Shown here: one piece after another, positions 41,453 through 49,975 of the stretch
Layout: every line of letters starts with the position of its first letter
Position numbering within the stretch: the first letter of the stretch is position 1
Assembly (NCBI GenBank): GCA_963747405.1
Contig: CAVVFG010000016.1
Location: 186,001-250,000, forward strand
Source: Fodinibacter sp963747405
GTDB lineage: Bacteria; Actinomycetota; Actinomycetes; Actinomycetales; Dermatophilaceae
DNA length: 64,000 bases
Direction of reading: 5' to 3'
Notes under the pieces: model-generated
The model's input: only the letters and a program-made list of their open reading frames with translations
The model's database searches: none
Told to the model about the DNA's origin: nothing
Position numbers and translations under genes: made by a program

Positions 41453-41506
41453 CTACCGGACCTCGCCGCGGCTCGCAATGAGGACGAGTACCTCGAGCCG
41501 CTGCAT
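41453..41506 (-). CDS. Possible branched-chain leader peptide upstream of leuB (17 residues)
   Basis: ATG at 41506 encodes MQRLEVLVLIASRGEVR and ends at TAG, 41453-41455. The run Leu-Val-Leu-Ile resembles BCAA leader peptides. The stop codon sits just after the 5' arm of a perfect 11-bp hairpin (CCGCGGCGAGG, 15-base loop, CCTCGCCGCGG). Stop-codon/hairpin overlap is also seen at the cimA and ilvB leaders. No clear ribosome site or U-run terminator is visible, so the case is weaker than for those two. Confidence 0.4.
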   Translation of the reverse strand: MQRLEVLVLIASRGEVR

Positions 41507-41778
41507 GCTGTCGACGGTACGTGGACGTCCTGGTACCCGTCACCGCCCTCTCACCATCCGGACGCTCGACCGACGAGACGTGCGCCACATCGGCAGTCGT
41601 ATCGCGGATTCCGGGGCGGACAGCTGCCCTGGCGCTCGATTCCACGGCCGGGCCGAGCCGGGCGCACCCGGGCCGGCACCCGACGGCAAGGGACCGACTG
41701 CTGGCCCGCTCGCGCCGGTAAGGTCCCTTCGGGCAGGCTGTGACCCTCCTTCTGACGATCCCCGGCGAGAGGCACTTG

Positions 41779-42972
41779 GTGCGCATCAGGTACCTGATCC
41801 ACAACGCCTACGCGGGTGGTGGCACGGTGCGGACGACGCTGTCGATGGCCGCCGCCCTCGCCGAGCGCGGGCACGACGTCGAGGTCGCGTCCGTGGTGCA
41901 GCGCAGGCTGGAGCCGGTCTTCCCGCTGGACCCCCGGGTCACCCTCGTGTCGCTCACTGGTTTCCGCCCGCGCCGCGCCCACCCGGGAACCCCCGGGAAC
42001 GCGGTGCGCTGGGCCACGCGGGTGGCCCTGCGGCGCACGCACAGCAGGCTGGCCCACCCGCGCGACACGCGCTGGGCCGGCTTGACCCTGGCCCACGACC
42101 ACGCGGTGCGCCGCTACCTGCGCGCCCAGGAGGACTGCGTGGTGATCACCACCCGGCTGACCCTCAACCTGGCGCTGGGTGCGTTGCGCACCGAGCGGCA
42201 GGTGGCGATCGCCCAGGAGCACAACCACCTCACCCCGCACCTCGACCTGCGCGCGGACTACGCCGACCGGTACGCGCACCTCGACGCCCTGACCGTGCTC
42301 ACCGAGGTCGACGCCGCGGCCTACCGCACCCTGCTCGGCGACGGCTGCCCCGTGGTGGTGGTGCCCAACGCGCTGCCGCACGACGTCGTGCCGCGGCACT
42401 CGCCCCTGAGCGCGCCGGTCGCCGTGGCGGCGGGCGCCCTCATCCGCCGCAAGGGGTTCGACCTGCTCATCGACGCCTGGCGCCCCGTCGCTGCCGCCTG
42501 CCCCGACTGGCGGCTACGCATCTACGGCACCGGTGAGGAGCGAGCAGCCCTGCAGACCAGGATCGAGCGCGCCGGGCTCGCCGGGGTGGTGACCTTGGAG
42601 GGGTTCAACCGCGACATGGCGGCACGCTTGGACGAGGCGTCGCTCTTCGTGCTGTCCTCGCGCCGCGAAGGCATGCCGATGGTTCTCCTCGAGGCCATGG
42701 CCGCGGGTCTTCCCGTGGTGGCGTTCGACTGCCCGACGGGGCCCGCCGAGCTGCTCGACGGCGGGCGCAGCGGCATCCTGGTGCCCGTGGGTGACCGCGC
42801 GGCGCTGGCCGACGGCATCCTGCGCGTGGTCTCCGACGGCGCCGAGCGGCGGCGCCTCGCCGACGCCGCGGAGGCCAGGATCGGCGACTTCGACGTGGCC
42901 GTGACCGCATCCCACTGGGAGTCGCTGTTCGCGCAGCTCGCCGACCAGCGCGGGCTCTCGGTCGGGCGCTGA
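41779..42972 (+). CDS. GT4-type glycosyltransferase
   Basis: This 397-residue GT-B glycosyltransferase starts with the acceptor-side Rossmann domain (IRYLIHNAYAGGGTVRTTLS) and ends with a donor-binding domain. There AGALIRRKGFDLLIDAW is the lysine-bearing loop, IYGTGEERAAL follows, and the EX7E motif lies in SSRREGMPMVLLEAMAAGLP. It transfers a sugar from a nucleotide donor, perhaps for an exopolysaccharide or a glycolipid; the acceptor is unknown. The GTG at 41779 is preceded by GAGAGG. It stands alone, pointing away from leuB. Confidence 0.88.
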   Translation: MRIRYLIHNAYAGGGTVRTTLSMAAALAERGHDVEVASVVQRRLEPVFPLDPRVTLVSLTGFRPRRAHPGTPGNAVRWATRVALRRTHSRLAHPRDTRWAGLTLAHDHAVRRYLRAQEDCVVITTRLTLNLALGALRTERQVAIAQEHNHLTPHLDLRADYADRYAHLDALTVLTEVDAAAYRTLLGDGCPVVVVPNALPHDVVPRHSPLSAPVAVAAGALIRRKGFDLLIDAWRPVAAACPDWRLRIYGTGEERAALQTRIERAGLAGVVTLEGFNRDMAARLDEASLFVLSSRREGMPMVLLEAMAAGLPVVAFDCPTGPAELLDGGRSGILVPVGDRAALADGILRVVSDGAERRRLADAAEARIGDFDVAVTASHWESLFAQLADQRGLSVGR

Positions 42973-43092
42973 GCCGGCGACCTCGCCGGGCGGCCCGCCG
43001 GAACCGGGGTCCGCTGCAAGTCGACCCCCGTCGGCCGGCGGCCTGTGGCGCACCCGGACCCGGCACCGGGCCCGGCGCGGCCGGTCCGGCGC

Positions 43093-44124
43093 TCAACCGA
43101 GCAGGCTCAGGACCTCATCGGAGGTGTAGAACGGCTCGAGCTGGGCGCGCACGAGCCGCTCGAGGTCCCCCGACTCGTGCAGCGCCCCGAGGGCCGAGGG
43201 GGCCAGCCGCACGAGGTGGGCCACCAGCTCCTCGCGGTCCAGGTCGAGCTGCTCGAGCAGCTCGGTGGGGGTGTAGCCGCCGAACCTGTCGAAGAAGCCG
43301 TCGACGACCACCTCGACGAGGTCGGCTGCGTGCTCGGTGGCCAGGCCGGTGATGGCCACCTCGTGCGCGGCGTCGACGAGGTCGCGGACCTGCTCCGGCG
43401 TCGCGTAGTGGCGCAGACCGACCACCGGGGTCGCGGCCAGGACGTCCCAGGACTGCAGCGCGGCCAGCCGGGTCGTGGGATCGAGCACGGTCTCGATGAG
43501 GATCCGGTTGAGGCGACGGACCGCCAGGGCGCCGCCCCGACCGATGGTGTCCCCGACCAGACCCTCGAGCTGCCGGTCCGCTGCGCCCATCATCCGCGAG
43601 GCGGCGCTCGTCCCCAGCGACATGAGTGACCCCAGCCCGGGCACCTTGTCGGCCACGGCCTGGTTGGCCTGCACGACCTCACCGACGATCCGGCCCATGA
43701 AGCGCGAGGCCACGGTGCCCACGAGGGCGACCTCGGCCAGGGACTCCCCCACCCGCTCGAGCACCGGGGCGAACGCCAGCACGCTGTCGAGCAGTGCCTC
43801 GATCTCGTCGCGGTCGGCGAGGTCGCCGACGGGGAACGGGTCGGCGGGGCCCTGGAGCACCACGGCGGTCGCGAGCTCGAGGATGCCGCCGACCGCGGCG
43901 CTGGCCGGCACCGTCTGCAGCGCCCGGACCACGATCGAGGTGACCACCTCCCGGTCGACCAGGTCCTCGAGCTGGGCGTGTTCCGCGGCCGTCAGGAGCT
44001 GCTCGGCGAGGGCGGCGACCGTGGCCTCGAGCTGGTCCCCGGTGAGGCGCTCGACGTGGAAGGCGACCTGCGCGTCGAGCAGCCGGTGAGCCAGGGACTC
44101 CGACGGTGATGCGCGGCGCGACAC
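43093..44124 (-). CDS. Conserved hypothetical protein, mostly alpha-helical
   Basis: This 343-residue protein is predicted almost entirely helical, with repeated segments such as AALAEQLLTAAEHAQLEDLVD and LVDAAHEVAITGLATEHAADLVEVV. A mildly hydrophobic central stretch (LAEVALVGTVASRFMGRIVGEVV) may contact membrane, but there is no signal peptide. I do not recognise the family; similar proteins occur in other actinobacteria as hypotheticals. Start GTG at 44124, without a strong ribosome site. It lies downstream of serA on the same strand, separated by 88 bases. Confidence 0.7.
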   Translation of the reverse strand: MSRRASPSESLAHRLLDAQVAFHVERLTGDQLEATVAALAEQLLTAAEHAQLEDLVDREVVTSIVVRALQTVPASAAVGGILELATAVVLQGPADPFPVGDLADRDEIEALLDSVLAFAPVLERVGESLAEVALVGTVASRFMGRIVGEVVQANQAVADKVPGLGSLMSLGTSAASRMMGAADRQLEGLVGDTIGRGGALAVRRLNRILIETVLDPTTRLAALQSWDVLAATPVVGLRHYATPEQVRDLVDAAHEVAITGLATEHAADLVEVVVDGFFDRFGGYTPTELLEQLDLDREELVAHLVRLAPSALGALHESGDLERLVRAQLEPFYTSDEVLSLLG

Positions 44125-44212
44125 GTCCGCACGCTACGTCAGATCTCGATGCGAGGCGCGGTCAACCGGAATCGCCGGCGCCGGCCCGAGGTCGTGGCCG
44201 GCGCACGTGCGG

Positions 44213-45799
44213 TCAGACGAGGTCGACGACCCGCACCGTCTCGGCACCGATCTCGGACCCGATCGCGGTGACGACGTCGACCGGGATGGCCTGGTCGACG
44301 GTGAGGGCGATCAGCGAGTTGGTGGCCTCCTCGTCACGCGCGACCTGCATGCCCGCGATGTTGACGGCGGCCTCGCCGAGCAGCTTGCCGACCGCGCCGA
44401 TGACACCGGGGCGGTCGTCGTAGGCGAAGAACGCCATGTGCACGCTGAGCGGGATCTCGAGGTCCCAGCCGTTGATGCCGATGAGCTTCTGCACCATCTT
44501 CGGCCCGGTGAGCGTTCCCGACACCGAGACCGTGCTGCCGTCGGCGAGGGTGCCGCGCAGGGTGGTGACGTTGCGGAAGTCCTCGGACACCTCGTCGGTG
44601 ACCAGGCGCGACTCGCAGCCACGCTCCTTGGCCAGCAGCGGGGCGTTGACGTAGGTGACGGGGTCCTCGGTGACGTCGGTGAACAGGCCCTTGAGCGCCG
44701 CGAGCTCCCACACCGACACGTCGTGCGAGGTGATCTCGCCGCGCACCTCGACGTCGAGCTGCACCGGCACCGAGCCGGCGAACGCCGTGAACACCCGGCC
44801 GAGCTTCTCGACGAGGTCGATCCCCGGGCGCACCTCCTCCTCGACGGCACCACCGGAGACGTTCACGGCATCCGGAACGAGGTCGCCGCCGAGCGCCAGG
44901 CGCACCGACTTCGCAACGGCCACACCGGCCTTCTCCTGGGCCTCCTCCGTCGAGGCGCCCAGGTGCGGCGTGACGACCACCGACTCGTGGGCGAACAGCG
45001 GGCTGTCGGTGCACGGCTCGGTGGCGAAGACGTCGATGCCCGCGCCGGCGACGCGTCCCTCGGCGATGGCGTCGGCGAGGGCCTCCTCGTCGAGCACCCC
45101 ACCGCGGGCGGCGTTGATGACGCGCACGGTCGGCTTGACCTTGGTGAGCGCCTCCTTGCCGATCAGGCCGATCGTCTCGGGGGTCTTGGGCAGGTGGATG
45201 GTGATGAAGTCGCTCTCGGCGAGCAGCTCGTCCAGCGTCACCAGCCGGGCGCCGAGCAGGCCGGCGCGCTGCACCGAGACGTAGGGGTCGTAGGCGAGGA
45301 TCTCGACGCCGAAGCCCTTGAGCCGCTCGGCGACGAGCTGCCCGATCCGGCCGAAGCCGACGATGCCGACCTTCTTCTCGAGCAGCTCGACCCCGCCGTA
45401 CTTGCTGCGCTTCCAGGCACCGTTCCTCAGGGCCTCGTTGGCCGGCGCGATGTTGCGGGCGCAGGCCAGCAGCAGCCCGACGGCGAGCTCGGCGGCGCTG
45501 GTGATGTTGGAGGTCGGGGCGTTCACGACCATGACGCCGGCCTTGGTGGCGGTGTCGACGTCGACGTTGTCCAGGCCGACGCCGGCGCGGGCGATGACCT
45601 TGAGGCTCTTGGCGGCCGCGATGGCCTCGGCGTCCATCTTCGTCGCCGAGCGGATGAGCACCGCGTCGACGCCGGCGAGGGCCGGGAGCAGGGCGCCGCG
45701 GTCGGCACCGTCGACGTGACGGACCTCGAAGTCCGGGCCGAGGGCGTCGAGCGTCGCGGGTGAGAGCTCCTCGGCGATGAGGACGACGGGCTTGGTCAC
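44213..45799 (-). CDS. serA: D-3-phosphoglycerate dehydrogenase
   Basis: This 528-residue enzyme catalyses the first step of serine synthesis, NAD-dependent oxidation of 3-phosphoglycerate. It is the long actinobacterial form. The substrate and Rossmann domains run to about residue 310 (KKVGIVGFGRIGQLVAERL, INAARGGVLDEEAL, and the catalytic histidine in VVVTPHLGASTEEA). An intervening allosteric domain follows (about 315-450), then a C-terminal ACT domain (FAYDDRPGVIGAVGKLLGEA) for serine feedback. The GTG at 45799 is preceded by GAGGGA. It sits downstream of ilvC on the same strand, beyond a strong inverted repeat. Confidence 0.95.
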   Translation of the reverse strand: MTKPVVLIAEELSPATLDALGPDFEVRHVDGADRGALLPALAGVDAVLIRSATKMDAEAIAAAKSLKVIARAGVGLDNVDVDTATKAGVMVVNAPTSNITSAAELAVGLLLACARNIAPANEALRNGAWKRSKYGGVELLEKKVGIVGFGRIGQLVAERLKGFGVEILAYDPYVSVQRAGLLGARLVTLDELLAESDFITIHLPKTPETIGLIGKEALTKVKPTVRVINAARGGVLDEEALADAIAEGRVAGAGIDVFATEPCTDSPLFAHESVVVTPHLGASTEEAQEKAGVAVAKSVRLALGGDLVPDAVNVSGGAVEEEVRPGIDLVEKLGRVFTAFAGSVPVQLDVEVRGEITSHDVSVWELAALKGLFTDVTEDPVTYVNAPLLAKERGCESRLVTDEVSEDFRNVTTLRGTLADGSTVSVSGTLTGPKMVQKLIGINGWDLEIPLSVHMAFFAYDDRPGVIGAVGKLLGEAAVNIAGMQVARDEEATNSLIALTVDQAIPVDVVTAIGSEIGAETVRVVDLV

Positions 45800-46016
45800 G
45801 AAAGTGTCCCTCTTTCGGTGCTGCGGTCGGTCATCCGCCGGTCGGTCGGATGCCGGTGCCCGGGTGGGCTGGTCCCCCACCGCTGCGGTGCCGGGGGCTC
45901 CCGGCGCGCCGCTGGGCCGGACCCCCATCCTAGGTGCGTGCCAGCATGTGGACGTCGGCGCCCACGATGTGACCCTGACCGCACGGGAGGCGACGGCGGC
46001 GCGACCGGACGAGAGG

Positions 46017-46060
46017 AGAGAACACGCCGCCACCGGCGAACCGGGGGCGGCGTGTTCTCT
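46017..46060. terminator. 15-bp inverted repeat between ilvC and serA
   Basis: AGAGAACACGCCGCC (46017-46031) and its exact reverse complement (46046-46060) enclose a 14-base loop. The stem lies 27 bases beyond the ilvC stop. No T-run follows, as is often the case for actinobacterial terminators, so it is probably the end of the ilvBNC transcript. Confidence 0.65.
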
Positions 46061-46087
46061 ACTCTCGACGGCCGGGGATGCCAGGGG

Positions 46088-47119
46088 TCAGCGGGCGGCG
46101 GAGCCCTCGACGTAGTCCTGGTCGCGGTCGGAGTCGACCCAGGCCATCAGCTTGCGCAGGTCGCGGCCGGTGGCCTCGATGGGGTGCTGGGCACCCTTCT
46201 CGCGCAGCGCCGTGAACTCCGGGGCGCCGGCATCCTGGTCGTCGATGAACCGCTGGGCGAACGCGCCGCTCCTGATGTCGGCGAGCACGGCCTGCATGTT
46301 GGCCTTGACCGACGGGTCGATGACCCGCGGACCGGAGACGTAGTCGCCGTACTCCGCGGTGTCGGAGACCGACCAGCGCTGCTTGGCGATGCCGCCCTCG
46401 ACCATCAGGTCGACGATGAGCTTGAGCTCGTGGAGGCACTCGAAGTAGGCGACCTCGGGCTGGTAGCCCGCCTCGACGAGCGTCTCGAAGCCGTACATCA
46501 CCAGCTGCGAGGCGCCGCCGCAGAGCACGGCCTGCTCACCGAACAGGTCGGTCTCGCACTCCTCGGTGAACGTCGTGCGGATGCCGCCGGCGCGCAGGCC
46601 GCCGATCGCCTTGGCGTACGACGTGGCCAGCGCCCAGGCCTGCCCGGAGGCGTCCTGCTCGACCGCGACGAGCACCGGCACGCCCCGCCCGTCGACGAAC
46701 TCGCGGCGCACGAGGTGGCCGGGGCCCTTGGGCGCCACCATGACGACGTCGGAGCCCGCCTCGGGCCGGATGTAGCCGAAGCGGATGTTGAAGCCGTGGC
46801 CGAACAGCAGGGCCGCACCCGGCGTGAGGTTGGGCTGGATGTCGTTCGCGTAGACCGTGCGCTGCACCTGGTCGGGCGTGAGGATGACGACGAGGTCGGC
46901 CTCCTTGACGGCGTCGGCCACGGTCAGCACGCGCAGGCCCTCGGCCTCGGCCTTGGGGCGCGACCTCGAGCCCTCGGCGAGCCCGACGCGCACGTCGACC
47001 CCGGAGTCGCGCAGGTTGAGCGCGTGGGCGTGGCCCTGGCTGCCGTACCCGATCACCGCGACCTTGCGGCCCTGGATGACGGCCAGGTCGGCGTCGTCGT
47101 CGTAGAACATCTCGGCCAT
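46088..47119 (-). CDS. ilvC: Ketol-acid reductoisomerase
   Basis: This 343-residue class I (short) enzyme isomerises and reduces acetolactate and acetohydroxybutyrate with NADPH in valine and isoleucine synthesis. KVAVIGYGSQGHAHALNLRD is the cofactor loop. APKGPGHLVRREF and DLFGEQAVLCGG carry the metal aspartate and glutamate region, and EVAYFECLHELKLIVDL the second metal site. The ATG at 47119 follows GGAGAGG. The gene lies 119 bases after ilvN and probably ends at the inverted repeat at 46017-46060. Confidence 0.96.
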   Translation of the reverse strand: MAEMFYDDDADLAVIQGRKVAVIGYGSQGHAHALNLRDSGVDVRVGLAEGSRSRPKAEAEGLRVLTVADAVKEADLVVILTPDQVQRTVYANDIQPNLTPGAALLFGHGFNIRFGYIRPEAGSDVVMVAPKGPGHLVRREFVDGRGVPVLVAVEQDASGQAWALATSYAKAIGGLRAGGIRTTFTEECETDLFGEQAVLCGGASQLVMYGFETLVEAGYQPEVAYFECLHELKLIVDLMVEGGIAKQRWSVSDTAEYGDYVSGPRVIDPSVKANMQAVLADIRSGAFAQRFIDDQDAGAPEFTALREKGAQHPIEATGRDLRKLMAWVDSDRDQDYVEGSAAR

Positions 47120-47238
47120 CGTGTCGGCCTCTCCTCGTGTGTGGTTGGGGTGGTGCTTCGTTGTCGGACGATAGGCCGTGCGGCGAGCACCGCGCGGCGC
47201 GGTCTCAGGCCCGGATGCCGCTCAGGCGCCGCCGCCGG

Positions 47239-47757
47239 TCAGGCACTGCGCAGGGCCCGGTCGGTGATGGAGCGCGGGCCGCGCCCGATGGCGACGATCC
47301 CGGACTGGACGAGCTCCTTGACGCCGTAGGGCTCGAGCACCTCGAGCAGGGCCGTGAGCTTGTCGGTGGTGCCGGTGGCCTCGATGGTCAGCGACTCGGT
47401 GGCGACGTCGACGATCTTGGCACGGAACATCTGCACCATCTCGAGCACCTGGCTGCGGGTGGCGGCATCGGCGCGCACCTTGATCAGCATGACCTGGCGC
47501 TGCACCGCGCTCTGCGGCTCGAGCTCGACGACCTTGAGCACCTCGACGAGCTTGTTGAGCTGCTTGGTCACCTGCTCCAGCGGCAGGTCCTCGACGTCGA
47601 CCACGACGGTCATCCGCGAGACGTCGGGGTACTCGGTCTCACCCACCGCGAGGGAGTCGATGTTGAAGCCGCGCCGGGAGAACAGCGCGGCGATGCGCGC
47701 CAGCACGCCGGGCTTGTTCTCGACGAGGACGGACAGGGTGTGCTTGTTCATCGTCAT
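47239..47757 (-). CDS. ilvN: Acetolactate synthase small (regulatory) subunit
   Basis: This 172-residue regulatory subunit binds IlvB and confers valine feedback. The N-terminal ACT domain shows HTLSVLVENKPGVLARIAAL and FSRRGFNIDSLAVGETE. The C-terminal activation domain includes KTA-like segments such as VQRQVMLIKVRADA and VEATGTTDKLTAL-type helices. The ATG at 47757 follows GAAGGCG; a second ATG two codons on is possible. It lies eight bases downstream of ilvB. Confidence 0.95.
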   Translation of the reverse strand: MTMNKHTLSVLVENKPGVLARIAALFSRRGFNIDSLAVGETEYPDVSRMTVVVDVEDLPLEQVTKQLNKLVEVLKVVELEPQSAVQRQVMLIKVRADAATRSQVLEMVQMFRAKIVDVATESLTIEATGTTDKLTALLEVLEPYGVKELVQSGIVAIGRGPRSITDRALRSA

Positions 47758-47764
47758 GTCGCCT

Positions 47765-49672
47765 TCAGTTCTCGTGGGAGCCCGTGGGCACCCCGTCGTG
47801 GTCGGGGTCGAGCCCCTGCTCGATGGCCTCGGACTCCTCGCGGTCCCACTGCGGCGCGGTGTCGCGGGCGACCTGGATGAGGTCGTTGCTGACGCCGGCG
47901 GGCACCATCGGCCAGACCATCGCGTCGCGGTGCACGACGAAGTCGACGACCACCGGCCGGTCGGTGACGGCCATCGCAGCGCGGATGGTGTCGTCGACGT
48001 CCTCCGGTCGCTCGCACCGGAACCCGGCGCAGCCGTAGGCGTCGGCGAGCTTGACGAAGTCGGGCACCCGCGAGCCGACCGAGGTGTGCAGGTCGGTGTT
48101 GGAGTAGCGCTCGTTGTAGAACAGGGTCTGCCACTGGCGCACCATGCCCAGGCTGCTGTTGTTGATGATCGCGACCTTGATCGGGATGTGGTTGATGACG
48201 CAGGTCGCGAGCTCCTGGTTGGTCATCTGGAAGCAGCCGTCGCCGTCGATCGCCCACACGGTACGGTCCGGCTCCCCGACCTGCGCCCCCATGGCCGCCG
48301 GCACGGCGTACCCCATCGTCCCCAGGCCACCGGAGTTGAGCCAGGCGTTGGGGCGCTCGTACTCGACGAACTGAGCCGCCCACATCTGGTGCTGGCCGAC
48401 CCCCGCGACGTACACCGCCTCCGGGCCGACGATCTCGCTCAGCCGCTGCATCACGTACTGCGGTGCCAGGGTCGACTGCTCGGGCTCGGTGTAGCCGACG
48501 GGGAAGAGCTCCTTCCAGCCGGCGACCCGCTCACGCCACTCGCCGTAGTCACCCCCGCGGCCGGCGTCGATGTCGGTGTCGACGGCCTCGATGAGGTCGA
48601 CGAGCACGGCCCGGCAGTCGCCCACGATCGGCACGTCGGCCTTGCGGTTCTTGCTGATCTCGGCGGGGTCGATGTCGGCGTGGATGACCTTGGCGTCGGG
48701 CGCGAAGGTCTTCAGCTGCCCGGTGACCCGGTCGTCGAAGCGGGCCCCGAGCGCGATGATCAGGTCGGACTTCTGCAGCCCGGTGACGGCCGAGACCGAG
48801 CCGTGCATCCCCGGCATCCCGAGGTGGAGCGGGTGGCTGTCGGGCAGAGCACCACGCGCCATCAGCGTGGTGACCACGGGAATCCGGCTCAGCTCGACGA
48901 AGCGCCGCAGCTCCTCGCTGGCGCGAGCCCGGATGACGCCGCCGCCGACGTAGAGGACGGGCCGTTCGGCCCGCGCGATCAGCCGGGCGGCCTCGCGGAT
49001 CTGCTTGCTGTGCGGCCGGGTGACCGGGTGGTAGCCGGGCAGGTCGATGCGCGGCGGCCACGAGAACATGGTCCGCGCCTGCAGGGCGTCCTTGGAGATG
49101 TCGACGAGCACCGGGCCGGGGCGGCCGGTGGCGGCGATGTGGAACGCCTCGGCGATGGTGCGGGGGATGTCGTCGGCGTTGGTGACGAGGTAGTTGTGCT
49201 TGGTGATCGGCATCGTGATGCCGCGGATGTCGGCCTCCTGGAAGGCGTCGGTGCCGATCGCCAGGGAGTTGACCTGTCCGGTGATGGCCACGATGGGCAC
49301 GGAGTCCATGTGCGCGTCGGCGAGCGGGGTGACGAGGTTGGTGGCGCCCGGGCCGGAGGTCGCCATGCAGACCCCGACCCGCCCGGTCGCGGCCGCATAG
49401 CCCTCGGCGGCGTGGCCGGCACCCTGCTCGTGGCGGACGAGGATGTGGCGCACCTTCACCGAGTCGAGCAGCGGGTCGTAGGCCGGCAGGATCGCGCCGC
49501 CGGGGATGCCGAACACGGTGTCGACGTCCATCGCCTCGAGCGAGAGCACCAGGCTCTGCGCGCCGGTCACCTCGATGGGCGTGCGGGCCCGGGCCTGCTG
49601 CGCCACCTGAGCGGGGCTGGGGGCGCTCGGCGCCGCTGGGACGACCGGGGTCGCCGGTGTGGTCTCGCTCAC
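47765..49672 (-). CDS. ilvB: Acetolactate synthase large (catalytic) subunit
   Basis: This 635-residue ThDP/FAD enzyme condenses two pyruvates, or pyruvate and 2-oxobutyrate. The N-terminal domain has VFGIPGGAILPAYD, HILVRHEQGAGHAAEGYA and the ThDP glutamate. The central FAD domain has VLYVGGGVIRARASEEL. The C-terminal ThDP motif is GDGCFQMTNQELATC, then the NNSSLGMVRQWQTLFYNERYS loop. An extra Ala/Pro-rich N-terminus of about 40 residues precedes the core. Start GTG at 49672. A leader peptide and terminator lie upstream. The gene leads the ilvBNC unit. Confidence 0.96.
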   Translation of the reverse strand: MSETTPATPVVPAAPSAPSPAQVAQQARARTPIEVTGAQSLVLSLEAMDVDTVFGIPGGAILPAYDPLLDSVKVRHILVRHEQGAGHAAEGYAAATGRVGVCMATSGPGATNLVTPLADAHMDSVPIVAITGQVNSLAIGTDAFQEADIRGITMPITKHNYLVTNADDIPRTIAEAFHIAATGRPGPVLVDISKDALQARTMFSWPPRIDLPGYHPVTRPHSKQIREAARLIARAERPVLYVGGGVIRARASEELRRFVELSRIPVVTTLMARGALPDSHPLHLGMPGMHGSVSAVTGLQKSDLIIALGARFDDRVTGQLKTFAPDAKVIHADIDPAEISKNRKADVPIVGDCRAVLVDLIEAVDTDIDAGRGGDYGEWRERVAGWKELFPVGYTEPEQSTLAPQYVMQRLSEIVGPEAVYVAGVGQHQMWAAQFVEYERPNAWLNSGGLGTMGYAVPAAMGAQVGEPDRTVWAIDGDGCFQMTNQELATCVINHIPIKVAIINNSSLGMVRQWQTLFYNERYSNTDLHTSVGSRVPDFVKLADAYGCAGFRCERPEDVDDTIRAAMAVTDRPVVVDFVVHRDAMVWPMVPAGVSNDLIQVARDTAPQWDREESEAIEQGLDPDHDGVPTGSHEN

Positions 49673-49727
49673 TGCTGTCACCGTCTTCGTCGAAGTCAAC
49701 CGCCGTCGGCGGCCGGGGTCCGTGCAC

Positions 49728-49796
49728 AAAAAAACCCTCCAGTCCCGGTGGCGGGACGACGGAGGGAGCGCGTCAGGTCGAAGGGATCAGACGCGC
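49728..49796 (-). promoter_or_regulatory. Transcription attenuator of ilvB
   Basis: On the minus strand, GGGCGCGTC-like arm 49790-49796 pairs with 49768-49774 (7 bp). A terminator follows: stems 49761-49766/49735-49740 and an inner GTCCCG/CGGGAC stem, then seven T residues (49728-49734). It sits between the leader peptide stop and the ilvB start, the standard arrangement for ribosome-mediated attenuation. Confidence 0.85.
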
Positions 49797-49822
49797 CGGG
49801 GAAGTACGAGGACTCGGGCCAC
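49787..49822 (-). CDS. Leader peptide of ilvB (MARVLVLPRRV)
   Basis: GTG at 49822 opens an 11-residue peptide with three valine and two leucine codons, ending at TGA 49787-49789. GGGGGAG lies upstream at a good distance. The last codons and the stop fall in the first hairpin arm. Comparable short V/L-rich leaders precede ilvB in other actinobacteria, so this is very probably the sensor for branched-chain amino-acid supply. Confidence 0.85.
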   Translation of the reverse strand: MARVLVLPRRV

Positions 49823-49975
49823 AGGTGAACTCTCCCCCCGGCCGTATGCCGTGTCAACCAACGAGACACCCGATCCCACCATCCGGAACCGTGAGGTCGC
49901 TCACCCGAGGATGGCCCGGTCCGCTAGCGTTCGCGCCGAACGCCCTCGTCGACGGGCCGGCACCAGGAGCAGCAG

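Noticed and set aside
42973..43092. Small RNA or gene between glycosyltransferase and 43093
   Set aside because: Only GC-rich sequence without a convincing hairpin, promoter or frame.
44207..45763. Long open frame opposite serA (and similar ones opposite ilvB, ilvC, ilvD and cimA)
   Set aside because: High GC keeps antisense frames open. They are Gly/Arg/Ala/Val-rich, lack recognisable domains, and lie against clear genes.
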